A stretch of 64,000 nucleotides of DNA, taken from contig NZ_AP027056.1 of NCBI RefSeq assembly GCF_027924965.1, positions 62,001-126,000 of the forward strand. Reading direction: 5' to 3'. The DNA is from Limnohabitans sp. TEGF004 (lineage in GTDB: Bacteria > Pseudomonadota > Gammaproteobacteria > Burkholderiales > Burkholderiaceae_C). This document shows positions 9,255-17,363 of the stretch, one piece after another (positions within the stretch are counted from its first letter, which is position 1; every line of letters begins with the position of its first letter). Under the pieces are notes generated by a model. That model was not told the origin of the DNA. It saw only the letters and a list, made by a program, of their open reading frames with translations, and made no database searches. The position numbers and the translations under genes were made by a program.

Positions 9255-10598
9255 ATGTCTCAGAAATTTTCTTTGCAACAGCGCTTACTCACTCGCACTT
9301 TAGGCGCGGTGTTGGTGGTGTGGTTTGCCACAGCTGCGTTTGTGTGGTTTGAAGCGCAGCACGAAGTGGATGAACTGCTGGATGCCCACTTAGCCCAATC
9401 GGCCGCTTTGTTGGTGGTGCAACAAAACGCCACGCCAGAAGACGATGAGCCCTTGCTGGATGCGCCCACCTTGCACAAATACGCACACCGCGTGGCCTAC
9501 CAAGTGTTTGACGAAGACCGTTTGGTCATGCATTCGCCCAATGTGGCGCACACGCCCATGGCCCAGCACAAACAAGGCTATCAAACGCTGACCTTGGCCG
9601 ATGGCAAATCGTGGCGCATCTTTGCTGCCCCAGGTCGTGACCGCGATGTGCAAATTTATGTGGCCGAGCGGGTAGACAGCCGTGATGAAATTTTGCGCGC
9701 CGTGATGATGGGCTTTTTGCCGCCGCTCACCATTGCCTTGCCTTTGCTGCTGATCGGTTTGTGGTGGAACGTGCGATCGGGTTTGCAGCCTTTGCAACGC
9801 CTGCGCCAAGCGCTGTTGAAACGCGACACCCAAACCCTCACGCCCGTCAACTTGCCTGAGACGCCGCAAGAGGTGCAACCCATGCTGGATGCGCTCAACG
9901 ATTTGCTGCAACGCCTAGCCCAGCGCATGGAAACCGAGCGACGCTTTACGGCCGATGCGGCCCACGAGCTGCGCACACCCATTGCCGCGATTCGTGCCCA
10001 AGCACAAGTGGCGCTTACGTCCGCTACCGACGACCAAGTGCGCCAACACGCCTTGCAAGACACCTTGATGGGTTGCGATCGTGCGTCGCGTGTGGTCGAG
10101 CAGTTGCTCACCTTGGCCCGTGTGGAAGGCCCGCAAGATGTGGTTTCTGAGCCTTTCCGTCTAGACCAACTGGCGCAACAAGTCATGGCCGATCTCACGC
10201 CCGACGCCCTGCGACGTGGCCAAACGCTTGAACTGCTGGCGCCTGAGGCCATTGAGATCTATGGCCAAAGCACGCTGTGGCAAATTCTGCTGCGCAACCT
10301 GATTGACAACGCTTTGCGCTACAGCCCCGATGGGTCGGTGGTACGCATCGAGGCACAGCGCTTGGACCCACGCCATGTGCAAGTGACCGTGCAAGACACC
10401 GGCCCAGGCCTGGCAAGCGCGGACATGGCCCGTTTGGGCGAGCGCTTCTTTCGCGTGTTGGGCAATTCGGCCACGGGCAGCGGCTTGGGCTGGTCGATCG
10501 TGCGTCACATCGCCAGCTTGCAGCACGTCGATGTGCAGGTGGGCAAGTCGGCAGACCTGGGTGGTTTGCAAGTCACCCTGCGTTACCCGCACGCCTAA
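9255..10598 (+). CDS. Sensor histidine kinase, QseC-like
   Basis: A 447-residue inner-membrane kinase paired with the preceding regulator. TM helices lie at about 14-34 and 155-175 around a small periplasmic domain. A HAMP-like region, a HisKA with DAAHELRTPIAA and an HATPase with DNALRYSPDG, DTGPGL and GSGLGWSI follow. The ATG at 9255, 16 bp after the regulator stop, gives the usual MSQKFSLQQRLL start; a GTG at 9213 would overlap the regulator. The stimulus is unknown, but operon membership suggests it reports on the redox or respiratory state served by SHP/DHC. Confidence 0.88.
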   Translation: MSQKFSLQQRLLTRTLGAVLVVWFATAAFVWFEAQHEVDELLDAHLAQSAALLVVQQNATPEDDEPLLDAPTLHKYAHRVAYQVFDEDRLVMHSPNVAHTPMAQHKQGYQTLTLADGKSWRIFAAPGRDRDVQIYVAERVDSRDEILRAVMMGFLPPLTIALPLLLIGLWWNVRSGLQPLQRLRQALLKRDTQTLTPVNLPETPQEVQPMLDALNDLLQRLAQRMETERRFTADAAHELRTPIAAIRAQAQVALTSATDDQVRQHALQDTLMGCDRASRVVEQLLTLARVEGPQDVVSEPFRLDQLAQQVMADLTPDALRRGQTLELLAPEAIEIYGQSTLWQILLRNLIDNALRYSPDGSVVRIEAQRLDPRHVQVTVQDTGPGLASADMARLGERFFRVLGNSATGSGLGWSIVRHIASLQHVDVQVGKSADLGGLQVTLRYPHA

Positions 10599-10630
10599 AA
10601 ACTTAGCGCCGAGCCTGAGACAATAGGCGC

Positions 10631-11062
10631 ATGAACTTTCAAAGATATTTGGTGCCTATCGGCACAGTGGGCTTTACCGCGTGGGCCTGGCAAAGCTGGG
10701 GCTGGATGGGCATTGCCATGGTGGTGACCGGCGGCGTCATGTGGCTGCTGCTGTATTTCACGCGCTTGGTGCAAATCATGAAGCGTGCGAGCAACCGCCC
10801 AATTGGCTTTGTGGACAGCGCCGTCATGCTCAACGCCAAGCTCAAAGCAGGCGTCAGCTTGATGCACGTCATTGCCATGACCCGCGCTTTGGGACAACTT
10901 GAAACTGAAAAGGGCGCCCAGCCCGAGGTGTTCAGCTGGCGCGATGGCAGCCAATCGGTGGTGCGTTGCGTGTTTGTGCAAGGCAAGCTGCAAAGCTGGA
11001 CCTTGGACCGCCCGTTTCAAGCCACGGACGTCGAGCCCGTGAGCCACGCAGCCAACGACTAA
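10631..11062 (+). CDS. Small membrane protein of unknown function
   Basis: A 143-residue protein. The first 50 residues form two close hydrophobic segments (about 6-24 and 28-46, the second ending LLLYFTRLVQIMKRA). A soluble region of about 95 residues follows with a stretch resembling a beta-sandwich (EVFSWRDGSQSVVRCVFVQGKLQSWTLDRP). No family is recognised with certainty; homologues in related genomes sometimes carry an unsupported enzyme name. It sits between the QseC-like kinase and ilvE on the same strand, and an ACAATAG element before the ATG may be its own -10 box. Confidence 0.7.
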   Translation: MNFQRYLVPIGTVGFTAWAWQSWGWMGIAMVVTGGVMWLLLYFTRLVQIMKRASNRPIGFVDSAVMLNAKLKAGVSLMHVIAMTRALGQLETEKGAQPEVFSWRDGSQSVVRCVFVQGKLQSWTLDRPFQATDVEPVSHAAND

Positions 11063-11090
11063 CCGCCGAATGAGCGGTCTTCAGGCCCGC

Positions 11091-11148
11091 TAAAATGAGC
11101 CAATACGCCAAAACAGGCGACAACAACATCATCAGTCCAAAGGAAATC
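11091..11148 (+). promoter_or_regulatory. Probable ilvE promoter and ribosome binding site
   Basis: A TAAAAT hexamer at 11091-11096 is a good -10 candidate. It lies about 55 bp before the ilvE ATG. The ribosome binding site AAAGGAA ends about 5 bp before the ATG. No convincing -35 hexamer is visible at the expected distance, so the promoter call is tentative. Confidence 0.4.
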
Positions 11149-11150
11149 CC

Positions 11151-12092
11151 ATGAGCGTCGTGATCCCATCATCCATGTCTGACCGTGACGGCAAAATCTG
11201 GATGGACGGCCAGATGGTCGATTGGCGCGACGCCAAGATCCATGTGTTGAGCCACACCTTGCACTACGGTTGCGGCGCTTTTGAAGGCGTCCGCGCTTAC
11301 AAAACCGTGCAAGGCACCGCCATCTTCCGTTTGCAAGAGCACACCGACCGCCTGTTCAACAGCGCCAAGATCTTGCGTATGAACATCCCGTTCACCAAAG
11401 ATCAAGTGAACCAAGCCCAACGCGACGTGGTGCGTGAAAACAACTTGGAAAGCGGTTACCTGCGCCCTCTGACTTGGATTGGCGATAAGAAATTGGGCGT
11501 GAGCCCGAAAGGCAACACCATCCACTTGATGGTCGCGGCTTGGACTTGGGGTGCGTACCTCGGCGAAGAAGGTATGAAGCGTGGCATCCGCGTGAAGACC
11601 TCTAGCTACACACGCCATCACGTCAACATCACCATGACACAAGCCAAAGCGGTGAGCAACTACACCAACTCCATCTTGGCCAACATGGAAGTGACCGACG
11701 AAGGTTACGACGAAGCCCTGTTGCTCGACACCTCAGGCTTTGTGTCTGAAGGCGCTGGCGAAAACATCTTCGTCGTCAAAGACGGCGTGATCTACACCCC
11801 CGACTTGTCGGCTGGCGCTTTGAACGGCATCACGCGTAACACCGTGTTCCACATCGCCAAAGATTTGGGCCTTGAGATTGTGCAAAAGCGCATCACGCGT
11901 GACGAGGTGTACATCGCCGACGAGGCGTTCTTCACAGGTACGGCCGCTGAAGTCACACCCATTCGCGAACTCGACCGCATCCAATTGGGCGAGGGCAGCC
12001 GAGGCCCCATCACTGAAAAAATCCAAACGGCGTTCTTTGACATCGTCAACGGCCGCAATCCCAAGTACGCACATTGGTTGACAAAGGTTTAA
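11151..12092 (+). CDS. ilvE: Branched-chain amino acid aminotransferase
   Basis: A 313-residue PLP enzyme of fold type IV that carries out the last step of Leu, Ile and Val synthesis. Seen in order: HYGCGAFEGVRAY, the PLP lysine in TMTQAKAVSNYTNS, and FVSEGAGENIFVV and TGTAAEVTPIRELD, which bind the cofactor phosphate. Length and motifs are typical. It is followed 4 bp later by the small zinc-finger gene, probably on the same transcript. Confidence 0.95.
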   Translation: MSVVIPSSMSDRDGKIWMDGQMVDWRDAKIHVLSHTLHYGCGAFEGVRAYKTVQGTAIFRLQEHTDRLFNSAKILRMNIPFTKDQVNQAQRDVVRENNLESGYLRPLTWIGDKKLGVSPKGNTIHLMVAAWTWGAYLGEEGMKRGIRVKTSSYTRHHVNITMTQAKAVSNYTNSILANMEVTDEGYDEALLLDTSGFVSEGAGENIFVVKDGVIYTPDLSAGALNGITRNTVFHIAKDLGLEIVQKRITRDEVYIADEAFFTGTAAEVTPIRELDRIQLGEGSRGPITEKIQTAFFDIVNGRNPKYAHWLTKV

Positions 12093-12096
12093 GAAA

Positions 12097-12300
12097 ATGA
12101 GTAACCCAGTTGAACTCTTGGCCAAAGACCTCAATGGCAACGGCGGCGTGTACTGCCCCAGCGCCAAGGCCGACATGAAACTCTGGAACAGCCACCCCAA
12201 GGTTTACTTGGATGTGGCCAGCACGGGCGTTGCCAAGTGCCCTTACTGCGGCACCGAGTACAAACTCAAAGCCGGCGAGCACGTTGGCCACGGCCACTAA
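12097..12300 (+). CDS. CHCC-type zinc-finger protein
   Basis: A 67-residue protein of the zf-CHCC family, related to the NDUFS6 subunit of complex I. The Cys/His set is visible: Cys in GVYCPSAK, His in NSHPKV and the CPYC pair followed by GTEYKL. Bacterial members are common between ilvE and lipopolysaccharide heptosyltransferase genes in Burkholderiales; their role is not established. The C-terminus GEHVGHGH is His-rich. The coding end overlaps the probable waaF start by about 17 bp. Confidence 0.85.
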   Translation: MSNPVELLAKDLNGNGGVYCPSAKADMKLWNSHPKVYLDVASTGVAKCPYCGTEYKLKAGEHVGHGH

Positions 12301-13345
12301 AAACGCGCTCATCATTGCGCCTCAATGGATTGGGGATGCGGTGATGACCGAACCCTTGCTGCGCCGCTTGGCTGCGCGCGGCGAGCGCCTCACCGTCGCT
12401 GCCTTGCCTTGGATTGCACCTGTTTACCGCGTGATGCCAGGCGTGGCCGAAGTGATTGAGATGCCGTTCAAACACGGCGGCTTGCAGCTGATGGGGCGCA
12501 TCAAACTCGCTAATCAGTTGCGTGGCAAGTTTGACGTGGCCTATGTGTGTCCCAACTCCCTCAAGAGCGCTTTGCTGCCCTGGATGGCAGGCATTGCCAA
12601 GCGCGTGGGCTACACCGGCGAAATGCGTTTCGGTTTGTTGACCGACCGCTTAGACAACCCTGATACCGAAGAACGCCCGCCCATGGTGGAGTGGTATGCG
12701 GCTTTGAGCCTGGTGGGCCAAACCCGCACCGGCCCCATGAAGCTCGTGGGCGATTTGCGCCCCGTGCTCAAAGCGGGCGTGGGTTTGTTAGATGAAGCGC
12801 TAGAAGAGCTGGCCACCAACATGCCCACGCTCCCCACCCTCGCCAAACACAGCTATGTGGTGTTTGCACCGGGTGCTGAATACGGCCCTGCCAAGCGTTG
12901 GCCTGCCAAACACTTTGCCGAGTTGGCGAGCAAGATTGATCGGCCCGTGTTTTTGTTGGGCTCGGGTAAAGAGTTCGATATCTGCCAAGAAATTGCGACG
13001 ACTGCCAACGCCGCCAAACCCGGCCACTGTTTTAACTTGGCCGGTCAAACCAACCTGATGCAAGCCTTCGCATTGATTGCCTATGCACACCGTGTGGTGA
13101 GCAACGATTCAGGAATGATGCATGTGGCCGCAGCTTTTGGCGTGCCACAAGTGGCGGTGTTTGGCTCATCCAGTCCTGAACACACACCACCCTTGAACGA
13201 GCGTGCACGCGTGGTGTGGTTGCGTGTGGATAAAAACTACCAACCGCCACTGGCGTGTGCGCCTTGCTACGAGCGCACGTGCCCCTTGGGCCATATGCGT
13301 TGTTTAGAAGACGTGTCGGCTGAACGCGTGTACCGCTTGCTTTGA
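12284..13345 (+). CDS. waaF: ADP-heptose:LPS heptosyltransferase II
   Basis: A GT-B enzyme of family GT9 that adds the second heptose to the lipopolysaccharide inner core on the cytoplasmic face of the membrane. Motifs: IIAPQWIGDAVMTEPLL at the N-terminus, FAPGAEYGPAKRWP in the middle, the sugar-nucleotide site NDSGMMHVAAAFG and the Cys-rich CAPCYERTCPLGHMRCL near the end. The frame is open from 12212, but the conserved domain begins at about 12302. I therefore prefer the TTG at 12284, which overlaps the zinc-finger gene; no ATG is available nearby. Confidence 0.9.
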   Translation: MATATKNALIIAPQWIGDAVMTEPLLRRLAARGERLTVAALPWIAPVYRVMPGVAEVIEMPFKHGGLQLMGRIKLANQLRGKFDVAYVCPNSLKSALLPWMAGIAKRVGYTGEMRFGLLTDRLDNPDTEERPPMVEWYAALSLVGQTRTGPMKLVGDLRPVLKAGVGLLDEALEELATNMPTLPTLAKHSYVVFAPGAEYGPAKRWPAKHFAELASKIDRPVFLLGSGKEFDICQEIATTANAAKPGHCFNLAGQTNLMQAFALIAYAHRVVSNDSGMMHVAAAFGVPQVAVFGSSSPEHTPPLNERARVVWLRVDKNYQPPLACAPCYERTCPLGHMRCLEDVSAERVYRLL

Positions 13346-13407
13346 GATCCAAAAGTCAGAGTTCTGATGCCTAAAACGTAGACTCAGAGCATATAGAGAG
13401 AACGGTT

Positions 13408-14337
13408 ATGCATATTTGCTTGGTGATTAACGCAAAAATTCCAGTCCATAAATATGGTGGAACTGAGCGAATTGTTCAATGGCTAGCGAACGAATTTGTG
13501 AAGGCCAATCATCAGGTGACGCTGGTTGGTTTGCCTGGTTGCGATTTGCCTGGTGTGACTTGTATTGCTGCAACGAATGCGCAAGAAGCTCAGCAGGCAA
13601 TTCCAGACAGTGTGGATATTGTTCATTTCCATGCATGGGAGCCACAACACACGTTTCGGAAACCGTGGATTTATACCTTGCACGGCAACAGCACAACGCC
13701 TGAAACGCTGCCGAAAAATACGGTCTGTATCAGTGCAAATCATGCAAAACGCCATGGTCGTGAAGTTTTTGTTTATAACGGCATTGATCCAAATGAGTTT
13801 GTTTTTCAAGAAAACAAAAAAGATCATTTGTTGTTTTTCTCGAAGGTACGTCGGCGCGTCAAAGGTGCGCGCCGTGCCCTGAAATTGGCAAAGCAGCAAG
13901 AGCAGTCACTGGTTGTGGCGGGTGGCTATCGTTTGGATTTACTGAAGGTCGGAGGCTTGATCGATAGCTTGCGCCCAGGCGTTCACTTTGTGGGTGAAAT
14001 CGGTGGTGCAGATAAGGCTGCTTGTTTTGCGGATGCGAAGGCTTTGTTGTTCCCGATAGATTGGGAAGAGCCATTTGGCTTGGTGATGATTGAGGCGCTG
14101 ATGTCAGGTACGCCGGTGATAGCAACGCCGCGCGGATCAGTTCCCGAACTGGTCAATGACAAAGTAGGTGCGCTCTTTGATCGAGATGAAGACTTTGCTG
14201 CAGCGTTAGCACATGCCTCAGCATGCAAGCCAGAGGATTGCCGTGCGTGGGCCTTGGCTAATTTTTCATCTCAAGTTTGTGCAGAAAACTACTTCAAACT
14301 TTATCAGCGTGTTGTGAATGGAGAAATCGTTTTTTAA
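13408..14337 (+). CDS. GT4-family glycosyltransferase, AT-richer than its neighbours
   Basis: A 309-residue GT-B glycosyltransferase. The N-terminal Gly-rich loop is in KYGGTERIVQWLANE, the central lysine/arginine region in LLFFSKVRRRVKGA, and the EX7E donor site in EEPFGLVMIEALMSGTP. It probably adds a sugar to a surface polysaccharide or lipid; donor and acceptor are unknown. Codons such as AAA, AAT, GTT and TTT are much more frequent than in the flanking genes, which suggests later acquisition. It ends with a 4 bp convergent overlap with the next gene. Confidence 0.85.
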   Translation: MHICLVINAKIPVHKYGGTERIVQWLANEFVKANHQVTLVGLPGCDLPGVTCIAATNAQEAQQAIPDSVDIVHFHAWEPQHTFRKPWIYTLHGNSTTPETLPKNTVCISANHAKRHGREVFVYNGIDPNEFVFQENKKDHLLFFSKVRRRVKGARRALKLAKQQEQSLVVAGGYRLDLLKVGGLIDSLRPGVHFVGEIGGADKAACFADAKALLFPIDWEEPFGLVMIEALMSGTPVIATPRGSVPELVNDKVGALFDRDEDFAAALAHASACKPEDCRAWALANFSSQVCAENYFKLYQRVVNGEIVF

Positions 14338-15341
14338 CGAGATGGCAACAAACTGCCCGCTTGATCCGTGATTTTGCGAATTAAAGTTTCTGCAGTTGGG
14401 ATGTCGCGAATCAGTCCCACGCCTTCGCCCACCGTGGCGTGTGCACGTGTGAAGTCACCCGCTTTCACGCCGGCGTCATAGGCGGTGCGAGCTGTATCTG
14501 GGTTGGCTTTTAAGCTGGCGATGTCGTTTTCAAGTGCGCGGTGCAAGTCATTACGAATGGCGCGGAAGTCATAGGGTGCGGGCCAATTTTTGCGGCGCAA
14601 TATGTCAAACACCTCGCTACGCGCGGTGCCGTCGCCACTGGTGTGTGTGGCTTGGGTTTTTGCACCGGTTGCGGCCAAACTCTCAGTCGTGGCCCACAAA
14701 CGTGAACCCACCAACGCACCATCTGCACCCAGCATCAATGCGGCAGCTAAACCTCGACCATCCGCCACGCCGCCTGCGGCAAGTAGCAAGGTGTTGGGCG
14801 AGTGCGTGGCCAAGTAGTCGGCAATCTCAGGCACTAAAGTGAAGGTGCTACGGCCTTCGCGTGCATTCGCGCCGTGACCACCTGCTTCACCGCCTTGTGC
14901 CACGATGACTGCAGCACCTGCTTCAATAGCCTGTGCAACTTGCTCTAAGCGCTGCACTTGGCAAATCAGCTGAACACCCGCTTCAGCAATACGCGCCGCG
15001 TAAGGGCGAGGGTCACCAAACGACAGCATGATGGCGCACGGCTTTTGGGTCAGCACCCAGTCAAGTGCTTCGGCGTTTTCATCCAACTTCCAAGTGATGA
15101 AGCCGCAGCCCAAACGTGCGTGGCTAGCCGTGTCATTTTTAAGAAGTTCTTGCGCGAGCATGTATTCGCGTTGTGTCCATGCGAGGTCGCCATAGCCGCC
15201 GCCCACCAAACCCAGCGCACCTGCTTGCGCACAAGCGGCGGCCAATGCGCCGCCCGTGGCGAGCGCCATAGGCGCTAAAGCAATTGGGGTGCTCAGTTGA
15301 AAACGTTGGGTGAATCGGGTGTTCAGGGCGGCATGTGTCAT
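14334..15341 (-). CDS. Nitronate monooxygenase / enoyl-reductase-II family flavoprotein
   Basis: A 335-residue FMN-binding TIM-barrel of the NMO family. Visible motifs are APMALATGGALAAACAQAGALG at the N-terminus (shown in part), VAQGGEAGGH, which carries the family's catalytic His region, and LLAAGGVADGRGLAAALMLGADGALVGSRL for FMN phosphate binding. Members oxidise propionate-3-nitronate or act as enoyl reductases, and the substrate cannot be fixed from sequence. ATG 15341 is preferred over the TTG two codons upstream. It is a single gene lying between convergent neighbours. Confidence 0.8.
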   Translation of the reverse strand: MTHAALNTRFTQRFQLSTPIALAPMALATGGALAAACAQAGALGLVGGGYGDLAWTQREYMLAQELLKNDTASHARLGCGFITWKLDENAEALDWVLTQKPCAIMLSFGDPRPYAARIAEAGVQLICQVQRLEQVAQAIEAGAAVIVAQGGEAGGHGANAREGRSTFTLVPEIADYLATHSPNTLLLAAGGVADGRGLAAALMLGADGALVGSRLWATTESLAATGAKTQATHTSGDGTARSEVFDILRRKNWPAPYDFRAIRNDLHRALENDIASLKANPDTARTAYDAGVKAGDFTRAHATVGEGVGLIRDIPTAETLIRKITDQAGSLLPSR

Positions 15342-15360
15342 GCCCAATATTGTGACGCGA

Positions 15361-16587
15361 TTAGTCAGCCGGCAGCATCACCACAAACTGCGCGCCACCG
15401 CCCTCGCGGTCTTGACACTGCACGTGGCCACCATGGCGCTGCACGATGGCGCGCACCAGCGACAAACCCAGGCCCACACCGCCTTCGCGCTCACTTGCGC
15501 CGGGCAAGCGGTAGAAGGGCTCGAAGATGCGTTCGCGTAAATCGGGGGGCACACCTGGGCCACGGTCGCACACGCACAGGCGCACCCAGTGGCGGCTGTT
15601 CTTAGTCAAGCTAGACAGTTGCACCTTAATGTCTGAAGTGCCATAGCGCCGCGCATTCTCTAGCAAGTTGCGCAAGAGGCGGCGCAGCAGTTTGGCCACG
15701 CCCGGTACCACGATGCTGTGCGGTTCAAAGCCCAGTTCTAAGTGGGCATCGACACGGGCGCATTCTTCGCTGGCAAGGCCGGTCAAATCTACGGCTTCCA
15801 CAGTGCCTAGGTCGGCTTCTTTGGCATCGAGTCGGCTGGCCAACAAGATTTCGTCAATCAGTTGGTCAAGCTCACCCACGCTGCGTGAAATCTCGGCCTT
15901 CATAGCCGGCGAGGGTGAATCGCCCATCAGCTCCAGCCCCATGCGAATGCGCGTGAGCGGCGAACGCAGCTCATGCGAAGCATTGGCCAACAACGACTTG
16001 TGAGACGTGACGAGTTGTTCGATGTGTTCGGCGGCGTGGTTAAAGCGTTGCGCGAGATAAGCCACTTCGTCATTGCCTTGCTCGGCCACGCGGGCCGACA
16101 AGTTACCGGTGCCCCATTGCTCCACGCCCTTTTGCAAATTTTCTAAACGACGTGTCAGACGGCGCACGATGGGGTAGGTGCCCAGTGCAACGGCCAGCGC
16201 CACGAGACCCAAGGTCCATGCAAATCCAAACGGAGGGCGTGACCAGAAGCTGTGCGGTGGGCGTGGCAGATGCACATGCATCAACTCGCCGTTGTGCATG
16301 CGCACCATGAATTCAGGGCCCGAGCCAAAGTGACCCGGTGGGTGGCGCATGTCGGGCCCCATGAGTGGACGGGCCTCGATGGGCAAACCATCTGGTGGGC
16401 GCAAGCGCGCACGGCCTTGACCGACCAGTTCACCCTCGGCATTGCGCACCAGCACTTCGCGCAATGGCGGCTCCGCCGTCATGCGCATGACCCAGCCGGT
16501 GAGCAGTGTCAGTACAGCCACGGCCAACACCACCGCCAACCAAATACGCACATACAAAGGCAGATGAAAGGAACGTGTCGAGGGCAT
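15361..16587 (-). CDS. Sensor histidine kinase, CpxA/RstB-like
   Basis: A 408-residue inner-membrane kinase. TM helices lie at about 10-30 and 120-140; the short periplasmic domain between them is rich in Pro, Arg and His (PRPPHSFWSRPPF). A HAMP domain, a HisKA with LANASHELRSPLTRIRMGLE and an HATPase with ENARRYG, DRGPGVP and GVGLGLSLVRAIVQRHGGHV follow. Its regulator lies 5 bp upstream (16593-17300), so they are one operon. The basic, Pro-rich sensor suggests an envelope signal such as metal, acid or peptide stress, but this is an inference. Confidence 0.9.
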   Translation of the reverse strand: MPSTRSFHLPLYVRIWLAVVLAVAVLTLLTGWVMRMTAEPPLREVLVRNAEGELVGQGRARLRPPDGLPIEARPLMGPDMRHPPGHFGSGPEFMVRMHNGELMHVHLPRPPHSFWSRPPFGFAWTLGLVALAVALGTYPIVRRLTRRLENLQKGVEQWGTGNLSARVAEQGNDEVAYLAQRFNHAAEHIEQLVTSHKSLLANASHELRSPLTRIRMGLELMGDSPSPAMKAEISRSVGELDQLIDEILLASRLDAKEADLGTVEAVDLTGLASEECARVDAHLELGFEPHSIVVPGVAKLLRRLLRNLLENARRYGTSDIKVQLSSLTKNSRHWVRLCVCDRGPGVPPDLRERIFEPFYRLPGASEREGGVGLGLSLVRAIVQRHGGHVQCQDREGGGAQFVVMLPAD

Positions 16588-16592
16588 GGCGC

Positions 16593-17300
16593 TCAGTCTT
16601 GTTGTTTGGCAAACACATAACCCACACCGCGCACAGTGAGGATACGTTTGGGGGCTTTGGCATCGTCTTCGATGGCGGCACGAATGCGGCCCATGTGCAC
16701 GTCGATAGAGCGGTCAAAGGCTTCGAGTTCTTTGCCGCGCACGGCTTCCATGATTTGGTCGCGCGACAGCACGCGGCCCGCGCGTTCAGCCAACACCCAC
16801 AGCAGGTCAAATTGGTAAGAGGTGAGGTCGCACACTTGGTGGCGCACGCTGACGGTGCGGGCATCGCGGTCTAGTTCTAGTGAACCGAACTTCAAGGTCT
16901 GGTGTGTGTCGGTCGTAGCTTCACCGGGGGAATGACGGCGTAACACTGCGCGAATGCGGGCCAGCAATTCACGCGGTTCAAAAGGTTTGGGCAAGTAGTC
17001 GTCGGCGCCTAGCTCTAAGCCCACGATGCGGTCCATCGGGTCACCTTTGGCGGTGAGCATGAGCACAGGGGTTTGTGCCAAAGCACCTGGCAGGGCGCGT
17101 ATGCGTTTGCATACCTCCAGGCCATCGATGTCGGGCAGCATCAAATCGAGCAGCACCATGTCGGGGGCGATGTCTTGCAGGGTCTTGAGGCCATTCAAGC
17201 CATTGGCCGCGTGCTGCACCGAGAAGCCAGATTGTTCAAGGTACTCGCTCACCATGTGGGCGAGGCGGTGGTCGTCTTCAATCAAAAGCAAGGTATTCAT
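16593..17300 (-). CDS. OmpR-family response regulator
   Basis: A 235-residue regulator. The receiver has LIEDDHRLAHM, the acceptor Asp in LLDLMLPDIDG and PKPFEPREL. The winged helix ends SIDVHMGRIRAAIEDD followed by ILTVRGVGYVF. It resembles CpxR/RstA/OmpR regulators and is transcribed just before its kinase. ATG 17300 opens the canonical MNTLLLIEDD start; eight further in-frame codons upstream are unlikely to be used. Confidence 0.9.
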   Translation of the reverse strand: MNTLLLIEDDHRLAHMVSEYLEQSGFSVQHAANGLNGLKTLQDIAPDMVLLDLMLPDIDGLEVCKRIRALPGALAQTPVLMLTAKGDPMDRIVGLELGADDYLPKPFEPRELLARIRAVLRRHSPGEATTDTHQTLKFGSLELDRDARTVSVRHQVCDLTSYQFDLLWVLAERAGRVLSRDQIMEAVRGKELEAFDRSIDVHMGRIRAAIEDDAKAPKRILTVRGVGYVFAKQQD

Positions 17301-17363
17301 GGTGTGTTCATCATGCCTTGCCAAGTGTGTGCTTGTCTAAAGAAACGGTAAAGACGAGGTAAA

